48,673 bases of DNA from Turneriella sp. GTDB lineage: Bacteria; Spirochaetota; Leptospiria; Turneriellales; Turneriellaceae. Location of the stretch: positions 95,674 to 144,346 of the forward strand of contig JABARV010000014.1 in assembly GCA_019186965.1 (NCBI GenBank), written 5' to 3'. Below, piece by piece: positions 9,052 through 16,254 of the stretch. Under the pieces are notes generated by a model, which was given only the letters and a program-made list of their open reading frames with translations, made no database searches and was not told where the DNA came from. Each line of letters begins with the position of its first letter. Position 1 is the first letter of the stretch. A program made the translations under genes and the position numbers.

Positions 9052-9609
9052 TTATTCAAGCTCAATTTTTTCAATTCCTAATTTTTTTAACTCCTGCTGT
9101 AAAAATTGGTAGAAAGCTTCGATACGGCGCCGCAAATGGCGGTCGGTGATTTCGAGGGTTGCAGCAATTTCTATTTTTGGCTTTCCTTCTTCCAGTAAAT
9201 GGAGGAGTAATAAACCTTCTCCTTTTTTCCCGAAGTGCATTGCTAAAGAATGTAGAGTGTCTCTTAAATCGCTCCATAGGGCTTGACTTTTTCTTTCGGA
9301 GGGAGCTTCAATGCGATCGAATTTTTCTTCGGTAAAGTGGGTAAGTTTTTTTTGCTTACGGATATAGTCGATAGCGCGGTTGTGGCTTGCGCGGTAAAGC
9401 CAGCCCATCTCATCTGACGAACGAATTTTTTCTGCGCGTTTTTGGCCCAAAAAAGAAATAAATACATCTTGCAAAACATCTTCTGCTTCATCTTCACTCA
9501 CAATATTGCGTACATATTTGAGTAGCTGTGATTTATGCTGCAAAAAGATTAATTCAACACTGTGTTCAACATTTTTTTCAGTGCTTGTTTCCAAAGTAGA
9601 TGTAACCAT
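9052..9609 (-). CDS. RNA polymerase sigma factor, ECF-like sigma70 family
   Basis: This is a protein of about 185 residues. Region 2 is visible as LIFLQHKSQLLKYVRNIVSEDEAEDVLQDVFISFL, then GWLYRASHNRAIDYIRKQKK. Region 4 is a helix-turn-helix near LLHLLEEGKPKIEIAATLEITDRHLRRRIEAFYQFL. It directs RNA polymerase to a small regulon. The start is placed at MVTSTLE (9609), 4 bases after the tlyA stop. The frame continues upstream to 9681, and an alternative start MSRTLF lies at 9639. The FecR-like membrane gene follows on the same strand and may control its activity. Region 4 is less typical than region 2, so the exact subfamily is open. Confidence 0.8.
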   Translation of the reverse strand: MVTSTLETSTEKNVEHSVELIFLQHKSQLLKYVRNIVSEDEAEDVLQDVFISFLGQKRAEKIRSSDEMGWLYRASHNRAIDYIRKQKKLTHFTEEKFDRIEAPSERKSQALWSDLRDTLHSLAMHFGKKGEGLLLLHLLEEGKPKIEIAATLEITDRHLRRRIEAFYQFLQQELKKLGIEKIELE

Positions 9610-9613
9610 TGTG

Positions 9614-10351
9614 TTATTCTCGAACAAGGTGCGCGACATATTCTTGGTTGCCCTTTGTTCCTTTGATGGCTGCCGGTGCAAGGTGTTTTAAACAGATATT
9701 TAATGATTGCATATTTTCTTGGAATGTTTTGAGTAAATCTTCCAAGCGATTCTTGTTACGCAAGATGCCTTTGTCAAGCAGATTGCGTTCCGTTTTTGGT
9801 AGTTCAAATTGTGGTTTAAAAAGTACAATTCCTTCGGGGTGACGATTTTTAGGAGTCAATAGTGAGAAGGCCTTTTTTATAATAGTATTAAGCGAAGTGA
9901 AAGAGACATCTGCCACGAAAGCTTCTATAGGTATGCGAATTTGTTGTATACTAAACTTCTTAAAATCAACGCCTTCAAAAACTTGTATACGCGCATCGCA
10001 CCGCAATTTTTGGTGCAGAAGCCCTTTACCCACATCGACAGTAGTTACGTGTGCTGCACCATGTTGAAGGAGTACGTCGGTAAAACCTCCTGTCGATGCA
10101 CCAATGTCGAGAAAGCTACGCCCTTGGATTGGAATTTGGAATGCTTCAAGCGCGGAAGCAAGTTTTTCACCCGCACGGGAGACATACTTTTTTACGCCAC
10201 GAAGCCTAATTAAAGAGTTTTTGGCTATGTGCGTTGAAGGCTTTGTTACAGGAGTGTCGTTTACCAAAACTTTGCCTGCTAAAATTAAGCCATATCCTTC
10301 TTTTTCTGTTGAAACTAGTTTTTGTGCAAGCAGTGCTTCTAAAAGAGTCAT
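9614..10351 (-). CDS. tlyA: TlyA family rRNA (cytidine-2'-O)-methyltransferase / hemolysin A homolog
   Basis: This 245-residue protein has an N-terminal S4 RNA-binding domain (LLEALLAQKLVSTEKEGYGLILAGKVLVN), the YVSRAGEKLASAL linker, and then an FtsJ-like SAM-dependent methyltransferase fold with SFLDIGASTGGFTDVLLQHGA (SAM loop). Catalytic-type residues appear in FVADVSFTSL, FKPQFE and the C-terminal KGNQEY. TlyA enzymes methylate 16S and/or 23S rRNA. The old name hemolysin reflects activity reported in spirochaetes such as Brachyspira. It lies one base after the ispA stop and just before the sigma factor gene, in one minus-strand unit. Confidence 0.92.
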   Translation of the reverse strand: MTLLEALLAQKLVSTEKEGYGLILAGKVLVNDTPVTKPSTHIAKNSLIRLRGVKKYVSRAGEKLASALEAFQIPIQGRSFLDIGASTGGFTDVLLQHGAAHVTTVDVGKGLLHQKLRCDARIQVFEGVDFKKFSIQQIRIPIEAFVADVSFTSLNTIIKKAFSLLTPKNRHPEGIVLFKPQFELPKTERNLLDKGILRNKNRLEDLLKTFQENMQSLNICLKHLAPAAIKGTKGNQEYVAHLVRE

Positions 10352-10352
10352 G

Positions 10353-11198
10353 CTATGCGTTGCGATTGGAAAGGAATGCTGGTAGTTTTAAAAAAAGAGG
10401 TGAGTTTGGAAAAATTATTTTGGCTCGTTGTGTAAGTAGGTTTGTGAGTTCATCAGCGTATTGTTGTGCCCCATTTTTTCCCCAAAGAGCAACTACTGTT
10501 TTTTTGTTTTGTGCAGCGTCTTTGCCGGCAGTTTTTCCAAGTGTTGAAGAGCTTTGTGTGGCGTCTAATAAATCGTCAGTAATTTGGAAAAGAAGCCCTA
10601 ACAACCTTCCCCAGTGGGCAACACGGCGGTTTAATTTTTTCTCTAAAGCAAAAAAGGGAAGCGCAATGGAGGCTTCGATAAGGCGGCCTGTTTTCATTTG
10701 GTGCATACGCATGGTATTCTCGCCTTGGCTTTCCATATCGAGAAATTGCCCTGAAACCATGCCTTGCGAGCCAACCGCACGCGCAAAATAAACAATTGCT
10801 TTGGGAAAAAGGTTTGCGCTCGCTAAAAATTCAAAGCTCAACGATTGCAAAAGGTCACCTACTAAAATTGCTGTCGCTTCACCGTACTTTTTGTGGCACG
10901 AAAGTTGGCCACGCCGAAAATCGTCATTATCCATCGCAGGTAAATCGTCGTGTACGAGTGAATATGTATGGAGGCATTCGACAGCAGAAGCGATACAAAG
11001 CGCGGCTTGGTAATTTAGGTTTAAAACTCGCGCCGCTTCTAGTGAAAGTACGGGACGGATACGTTTGTTACGCCCTGAAAGAGAGTAGAGTGTAGCTTCG
11101 CGTAAAAGTGGGGGAGAGTGTTTTAAAGATGATTTTTTAAGGAATAAAAAAAAATCCCGCTCGAAGCGGGATTTTAAATCTTGTAGCTCTTTAAACAA
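10353..11198 (-). CDS. ispA: Polyprenyl diphosphate synthase (farnesyl/geranylgeranyl type)
   Basis: This 281-residue all-helical prenyltransferase has GRNKRIRPVLSLEA, the first aspartate-rich motif DDLPAMD (FARM, bacterial DDxxxxD form), GDLLQSLSFE and the second motif QITDDLLD. It condenses IPP with allylic diphosphates to make FPP or a longer prenyl for quinones and cell-wall carrier lipid. The only possible start is a TTG at 11198, 14 bases after the ndk stop; no ATG, GTG or TTG follows before the conserved core. The ndk terminator hairpin (11146-11175) therefore lies inside codons ~8-18 and is translated as part of SRFERDFF. Chain length of the product cannot be read from the sequence. 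Confidence 0.9.
   Translation of the reverse strand: MFKELQDLKSRFERDFFLFLKKSSLKHSPPLLREATLYSLSGRNKRIRPVLSLEAARVLNLNYQAALCIASAVECLHTYSLVHDDLPAMDNDDFRRGQLSCHKKYGEATAILVGDLLQSLSFEFLASANLFPKAIVYFARAVGSQGMVSGQFLDMESQGENTMRMHQMKTGRLIEASIALPFFALEKKLNRRVAHWGRLLGLLFQITDDLLDATQSSSTLGKTAGKDAAQNKKTVVALWGKNGAQQYADELTNLLTQRAKIIFPNSPLFLKLPAFLSNRNA
11146..11175 (-). terminator. Rho-independent terminator of ndk, inside the ispA reading frame
   Basis: On the minus strand an 11-bp perfect stem (11175-11165 with 11161-11151) with the 3-base loop at 11164-11162 is followed by an unbroken U-run. It lies 38 bases after the ndk stop but within the first 20 codons of ispA. Confidence 0.9.
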
Positions 11199-11212
11199 GA
11201 CCCTAAACTAAG

Positions 11213-11641
11213 TTATTGTCCAGCAAGCTCGAGCCCGCTAAAGAAGAAGGCAGCTTCGATTTTTGCATTTTCAACAGAATCGGAACCGTGTACGGCATTT
11301 TCGCCTTTAGATTTTGCGAACAATTTACGGATTGTATTTTCTTTTGCTTCTGCGGGATCTGTTGCGCCAATAACGTCGCGCCAATGCAAAACGGCATTTT
11401 CGCGCTCTAAAATTGCCGCAACGACAGGGCCAGATGCCATAAAGTTGCACAGTTCACCATAAAAGGGGCGTGCAGCGTGGACGCTATAAAATTCTTGCGC
11501 TTGTGCTAAACTTAGGCGTACACGTTTCATTGCACGAATTTTAAAACCTTCGTCTTCAATTCGTGCAAGAATTTTTCCCGAAAAGCCAGAACGTACAGCA
11601 TCGGGCTTTACCATAATTAGAGTATATTCTTTTTCAAACAT
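11213..11641 (-). CDS. ndk: Nucleoside diphosphate kinase
   Basis: This 142-residue enzyme transfers the terminal phosphate between nucleoside di- and triphosphates. It has [10 protein letters not shown] at the N-terminus, the RPFYGEL and [14 protein letters not shown] blocks, GATDPAEA, and the active-site histidine in [13 protein letters not shown]. Length matches the family (~140). I place the start at MFEKEYT (11641); the frame runs on to 11674 without conservation. No ribosome-binding site is visible. A TTGACG element about 36 bases upstream and an AT-rich ATTATA/TATACC block ending 2-4 bases before the ATG suggest a short or absent leader. Confidence 0.96.
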   Translation of the reverse strand: MFEKEYTLIMVKPDAVRSGFSGKILARIEDEGFKIRAMKRVRLSLAQAQEFYSVHAARPFYGELCNFMASGPVVAAILERENAVLHWRDVIGATDPAEAKENTIRKLFAKSKGENAVHGSDSVENAKIEAAFFFSGLELAGQ

Positions 11642-11802
11642 GGGGTATAATTGTCTTTTTAGACACCGCGTCAACCGTGCTCGATTTATCCCAACGACTT
11701 TTTGTTAAATAACTTGACGCACCGTTAAAATTCGTCCGCTTGTACAACAATTGAACACATACGTTTCTTTTTCTTTTTTTGCGTAGTTAAAAAATAACGA
11801 TA

Positions 11803-12129
11803 ATGACTGACGAGTTACAACATAAGCTATTTAAAATAATTATAGCTAACCCACAAATTAGCCAAAGGGAACTTTCACAGCGCCTTGGTATCAGCCTTGG
11901 CAAAGCTAACTATTGCCTTAAAGCCCTTATCACCAAAGGATGGGTAAAGGCGCAAAATTTTAAAAATAATAAAAGTAAACTCGCGTACGCATACCTTTTA
12001 ACCCCGAGTGGAATTGAAGAAAAGGCGAAAGTAACACTCCGCTATCTTAAACGCAAAATGCAAGAGTACGACGAACTCAAAGTTGCAGTCGAAGAGCTAA
12101 AAAAAGAAGTTAGCTTGCAAAAAATTTAA
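11803..12129 (+). CDS. MarR-type EPS-associated winged-helix regulator
   Basis: This 108-residue DNA-binding protein has a winged helix at the N-terminus ([53 protein letters not shown]) followed by a C-terminal coiled coil rich in Lys and Glu. It matches the small MarR family usually found beside exopolysaccharide or O-antigen gene clusters. There is no polysaccharide cluster in this window, so here it is an orphan. It stands alone between ndk and the SpoIIE fusion gene. The 128 bases upstream are AT-rich and contain no other gene. Confidence 0.8.
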   Translation: MTDELQHKLFKIIIANPQISQRELSQRLGISLGKANYCLKALITKGWVKAQNFKNNKSKLAYAYLLTPSGIEEKAKVTLRYLKRKMQEYDELKVAVEELKKEVSLQKI

Positions 12130-12164
12130 TAGCTAATAAGCGATTGAAAGCATCTTTCTGGTAT

Positions 12165-15100
12165 TTAACCCGTCGCAGATTCTCGCCTACGGTGTAGTGA
12201 ATGCTGTAAAGATTTTGTTTTTTCATCGTTAGGTGCAATTTGTAAACACTCTTCTAAAATTTTTGTAGCACGCGGTATGTTACCTGTGTATGCATGTAAA
12301 TCGACAAGCGCTTGAAAAGTTTTAAGGTTTGCGCCTTCGCGCAAGCGCACTCTTTCGTAACAATCGATTGCGCTTGAATACGCGCCCTTTTTTCGTAAAA
12401 CCGGGCCCAAAGCCAAAAATGCGTCAGTATCTTCTGGAAAATTTACAGTGTATTCGCGCAAGGTATTTGTAAGCTCTTCAAGCGAGGCTCTTGATTTTAA
12501 GTTGGTAATTTTTTCACGGAAAGCGCGTTTCAGTGTTTGGAGATTAGGGGAACCTTCTATTGGTTTTGGGGTATAGGTGATTCGTAAAAGAGAAATGTCG
12601 TCGATAATTTCTCCAGTTTGTGTAAGCAAATCTATCGTCTTTTTTATATCGCCATGCGCACGGGTGAGTAAATTAACAAATAAAGATTCATCTTCGTTGA
12701 TTTTCTTTTGGGTTTCGTCGGTACCGATAAATATATCGTCTTTACCGTCGGAACCCACCACAACAACATCGTTAGGTAACAATCGAATTATACGGATGCG
12801 TACAGAATCGGTTAAAACAGGATTTCCGATTTTTCTATAAATGACTGGTTCATCAATAAATCTAGCTTTTCCGTTACGTAAAAGAATAGGTGTAGGGTGT
12901 TCCGCGTTAATGTAAAAAAAGCAACCCGTGTCCTCTTCTAAAAGTCCAAGGACAGCGGAGACAAACATAGAACCCGTGAAACCCTCAAAAACAAGTTGGA
13001 TTTCCCCTATTGCATTTTTTAACCAACGTTCGGGAGTAAATCCTTGTTCGACAAGACTTAATCGGCTGCGTTCGATAATTGCGCGCAAAATGGAGCCTAA
13101 AACTAAAACGCCTCCCGCGCCTTGGATAGATTTACCCATTGCGTCGGCGTTTACGATAAGTGTATATTTTTTATCGCGAAGCGAAATGCTGTGGGCAATG
13201 TTTAAGTCCCCACCAATTTCATAATCACGCCGTTTAAAAGAAAACCGCTTTTTTTGTTTGGCGAACATCTCTATGGAAAAATTTTGTGATTCGACTTTGT
13301 TTAAACTTAGTGGTTCAAGTAACAAGGTCGTTAAAAAATAATCACCGTCTTGCGCTTGCTTTAATCTTTGAATTTCTTCTAAGGTGTTTGTTAATTCGGA
13401 TGTACGCTGCGCCACTTTATTTTCCAAATCACGGTAGCTAAGTTCTAAGTCTTGCCGCAATTTTCTCTCTTCCGATTCATCGCGGATTATAAGAAGGTAG
13501 CCAATGTTTTCACCAGCGCTACCCTTACGCATACTGCACGCAGCTTGGGTTTGGAGTATAACGCCATCGGTACGTAAAAAATCGATAGAACCGAAAAATC
13601 CTCCTTCGTTGTGGAGGGTGTTAATAAAATTATCCCAGTCGCGTGATTCTGGAAAAATTTCGTGTAGTTGTTTTTTGCGTATTTTTTCACCAAAAAGTTC
13701 AATAAATGCAGGGTTGCAAAGTACCATATCGCCGTTCATGTTGTAGTTTGCAATTCCCGAAAAGCGGGATGCGTTTAGAATACCTTCCATGTCACGCGTC
13801 TTGTTCAAATACTGCACGATTTGCTCAAAACGCATTTTATCTTGCATGAGTTTAATTTGTTGTTGGTAGTTTAAGTTTGTAACAATCTTTTCAAGCCGAG
13901 GATCGTTCAAATTTTGTGATGGAAAGAAAAACATATCCGATGAATGCTGGGTAGCTTCGAGCACCTTACGGAATTCTTCGGCGGCAATTGGTTCGGTTGT
14001 TTCAAGGTAGTCGTATTGCCATTCGGGACGTTTTTCTTTTGGACGCTTGTCATCGAGAGAGAGCCAGCTAAAATTATCAAAATGCCCGTTTTTCGTAACT
14101 GTAATTTCGACGCCTTTTCGTGCTGCTATAATAACGCTAGATTGTAGCGTAAAAAGCAGAAGTGCATTGTCATGCGCGTATTGATCAAGTTCTTTGAGTT
14201 TTTTCTCTCCGTTTTCAATTGCTGTCATTGCATCAAGAAAACGTTTGTCGTACGCTTCGTTGTTGAGGATAGAAAACGGGCCTTGTGAAAATAAAAAAAT
14301 GTAATGGTGAAAACCGCTATACATAATGGGGTTGTCTACTGGTGCAACGGCAAAATCGCCTGCGTAGCGGCCTTGGCCTCCCATCCGCGCATTGGGCACG
14401 CGGTCCATCCACACTGTGCGTGGTATTACGTCGTATTCGAGTTGTATTTTCACGTCGGCTAAATACGCGGCAACCATTTGCACAAGGCTTGCGGAGTGGT
14501 CGGCAACGATACCTTTAAGGGTAAATCCTTTGGAATAACCCGCTTCGGCTAAAAGCTCTTTTGCCTTGTCGGGGTTGAAAGGAAAGACAGGCGTTTCTTC
14601 GTTGAAGCCAAATTGGCCAGAAGTACCAACGCAACGTTGCGGTATAGATTTGTCTTGTCCATGGATTTTAGCGAGCATGTAATTGTCGATAGCGTAGTTC
14701 ATTGCTAAGCGCACCCGCGTATCTGCAAGTGGGCCGTTTTCAGAAAGCAAAAACCAATGGCTTAATGCAACAAGACGCGAAGTGATTTGGATTTCACTAT
14801 GCTTTTCAATTAGTGGCGCTTGTACAGAATGTAAGCCGTAAACAAGATCGAGTTTATTTTCTGAAAGCGCTTCAACCCAGTTAGGGGCAGGCATAATTAC
14901 AAAACGGAACGATTCAATTTTTGGGGCGGCCTTCCAGTAGTTAGGATTTCTAACGTACCGGATATATTTGCCGTGCTCCATCGAATGGAACATAAAAGGC
15001 CCTGTTCCAATGGGATGGTCTTTAAAACCACGAACACCGTGGCGGGCAAGCGCCTCTGGAGGTACAATATCCGAGAACATAGCAAGGCGCCACAAAAGCA

Positions 15101-15485
15101 TTGCATCGGGAAATTCAGTAATTAGGCGAAAACGGTATTCATCAATCTTTTCGGCTTTCTTAATCGATCCCAAAATTCCCAATCCCGTGGGTGATTTATT
15201 TGCAGGGTCACGTTGCGCTGCTATTGTTGCAACTACAGCGTCGGCGTTGAGCTTTTCTCCGTTATGGAAAAGAATGCCTTCGTGTAACGTGAACTCCATT
15301 GTTAAAGGATCGATACGGCGCCACTCTTTGGCAAGCCCTTGTGTTAATTCGCCGTCGACGCCAATGCAGGTTATACTGTCATGGCATGCGGTAATTGCGG
15401 TATACGAGTCGGGGTCAAAGCCGTGGAAAGGATCAAGGGACGAAGGCTGTGCTGTAAAATAACCAATGCGTAAATCGGAACTCAT
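12165..15485 (-). CDS. Cytoplasmic fusion: family-5 solute-binding domain, PAS, SpoIIE phosphatase, TPR
   Basis: This 1106-residue protein has four parts. Residues ~1-470 are an oligopeptide-binding-protein fold (SBP_bac_5): an SLDPFHGFDPDSY opening, HPIGTGPFMF, VRLAMNYAID, and a FPFNPDKAKELLAEAGY segment. Residues ~570-680 form a PAS domain, followed by a coiled coil to ~740. Residues ~750-970 are a PP2C-type SpoIIE phosphatase with EIGGDLN, VNADAMGKSIQGAGG, VGSDGKDD and DDISLL, so the metal-binding aspartates are kept. Residues ~995-1100 look like TPRs. The N-terminus begins MSSDLRIGYF with no signal peptide and no membrane helix is seen, so the binding domain should face the cytoplasm. I infer a ligand-controlled phosphatase in a partner-switching pathway. 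The upstream region fits a weak leaderless promoter (TTGCCG, 16 bp, TAGGCT, 6 bases to ATG). Confidence 0.88.
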   Translation of the reverse strand: MSSDLRIGYFTAQPSSLDPFHGFDPDSYTAITACHDSITCIGVDGELTQGLAKEWRRIDPLTMEFTLHEGILFHNGEKLNADAVVATIAAQRDPANKSPTGLGILGSIKKAEKIDEYRFRLITEFPDAMLLWRLAMFSDIVPPEALARHGVRGFKDHPIGTGPFMFHSMEHGKYIRYVRNPNYWKAAPKIESFRFVIMPAPNWVEALSENKLDLVYGLHSVQAPLIEKHSEIQITSRLVALSHWFLLSENGPLADTRVRLAMNYAIDNYMLAKIHGQDKSIPQRCVGTSGQFGFNEETPVFPFNPDKAKELLAEAGYSKGFTLKGIVADHSASLVQMVAAYLADVKIQLEYDVIPRTVWMDRVPNARMGGQGRYAGDFAVAPVDNPIMYSGFHHYIFLFSQGPFSILNNEAYDKRFLDAMTAIENGEKKLKELDQYAHDNALLLFTLQSSVIIAARKGVEITVTKNGHFDNFSWLSLDDKRPKEKRPEWQYDYLETTEPIAAEEFRKVLEATQHSSDMFFFPSQNLNDPRLEKIVTNLNYQQQIKLMQDKMRFEQIVQYLNKTRDMEGILNASRFSGIANYNMNGDMVLCNPAFIELFGEKIRKKQLHEIFPESRDWDNFINTLHNEGGFFGSIDFLRTDGVILQTQAACSMRKGSAGENIGYLLIIRDESEERKLRQDLELSYRDLENKVAQRTSELTNTLEEIQRLKQAQDGDYFLTTLLLEPLSLNKVESQNFSIEMFAKQKKRFSFKRRDYEIGGDLNIAHSISLRDKKYTLIVNADAMGKSIQGAGGVLVLGSILRAIIERSRLSLVEQGFTPERWLKNAIGEIQLVFEGFTGSMFVSAVLGLLEEDTGCFFYINAEHPTPILLRNGKARFIDEPVIYRKIGNPVLTDSVRIRIIRLLPNDVVVVGSDGKDDIFIGTDETQKKINEDESLFVNLLTRAHGDIKKTIDLLTQTGEIIDDISLLRITYTPKPIEGSPNLQTLKRAFREKITNLKSRASLEELTNTLREYTVNFPEDTDAFLALGPVLRKKGAYSSAIDCYERVRLREGANLKTFQALVDLHAYTGNIPRATKILEECLQIAPNDEKTKSLQHSLHRRRESATG

Positions 15486-15670
15486 ACCGTTAGCCTATTT
15501 TAGGTGTTTAAAACGGCAAGGTTTTTTTGGTTTGCCTTTAAAGATAGCCGTTTACGGATTTCATCAACCAGCGTACGAAGCCTACCTTTATCAAAAAAAT
15601 TTGCTAATCCATACACATGAATTTAACTGAAACAAAATCTCTTTTACGACGTAGTATCGCCGCAATTATC

Positions 15671-15697
15671 TCATGCTTTTTGGGGTTTTGCCGATGT
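15671..15697 (+). promoter_or_regulatory. Possible sigma28 (FliA-type) promoter of the flgN-flgK operon
   Basis: TCATGCTT at 15671-15678, an 11-base spacer and GCCGATGT at 15690-15697 match the flagellar sigma28 consensus (TAAAGTTT, N11, GCCGATAA) at 11 of 16 positions with exact spacing. The ATG of flgN follows 7 bases later. The -35 half is poor, so this is tentative. The rest of the gap 15486-15670 shows no gene I can support. Confidence 0.4.
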
Positions 15698-15704
15698 TTA
15701 AGAT

Positions 15705-16229
15705 ATGAAAACCCAGACTATAAACGCTCCAGCACATGGTGTCGACACGTCTTTTATGCACGATTTAGTCGAGGTATTACGCGATACGTTGGCTGCACAC
15801 CACGAACTCCTCCATTTAGAAAGAACAAAGCGTGAAGCAATCATTGCCCGCGACGCTAAAAAACTCAAGGAAGCCGTCTCTGCACAGGCGCAAGAGCTGT
15901 ATCTTATCGACCTTCTTGAAACGCGGAGAAAAAAATTAATTCGGCAAAGTTTTGAGTCGGACGAACTTAGGCTCGATGAAATTATAGAGAGTGCATTTTT
16001 CACATCTGCAGAAAAAATCGAGCTAACACGCTACCGCGATGCGCTAAAGAACGCGCTTTTCGAGTTAAAACTCATTAGTGAAATCAATGCAGCGATGCTT
16101 GTCGATAGCCGCGACCTTTTTAAAACAATGGTTGAAACTCTTACAAAAAAAAGCGACGTTGGTACGCACGGAAATTTGTCACACGTAAATTCGGTAACGC
16201 GTCCGGTGCTTATCGACGCGAACTGTTAA
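15705..16229 (+). CDS. flgN: FlgN-like flagellar export chaperone
   Basis: This 174-residue, mostly helical protein has the FlgN layout: a long N-terminal helix pair (FMHDLVEVLRDTLAAHHELLHLERTKREAIIARDAKKLKEAVSAQAQELYLIDLLETRRKKLI) and a C-terminal helical region around NAALFELKLISEINAAMLVDSRDLFKTMVETLT. FlgN binds FlgK and FlgL in the cytoplasm and delivers them to the flagellar secretion gate. It lies 25 bases before flgK, which strongly supports the call. Sequence identity in this family is low, so position carries much of the weight. It may be leaderless. Confidence 0.8.
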   Translation: MKTQTINAPAHGVDTSFMHDLVEVLRDTLAAHHELLHLERTKREAIIARDAKKLKEAVSAQAQELYLIDLLETRRKKLIRQSFESDELRLDEIIESAFFTSAEKIELTRYRDALKNALFELKLISEINAAMLVDSRDLFKTMVETLTKKSDVGTHGNLSHVNSVTRPVLIDANC

Positions 16230-16254
16230 ATTGGAATATATTTAAGGAGGAAAA

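Noticed and set aside
15617..15835. Small frame before and across flgN
   Set aside because: It overlaps flgN in another frame, has no motif, and its start has no ribosome-binding site.
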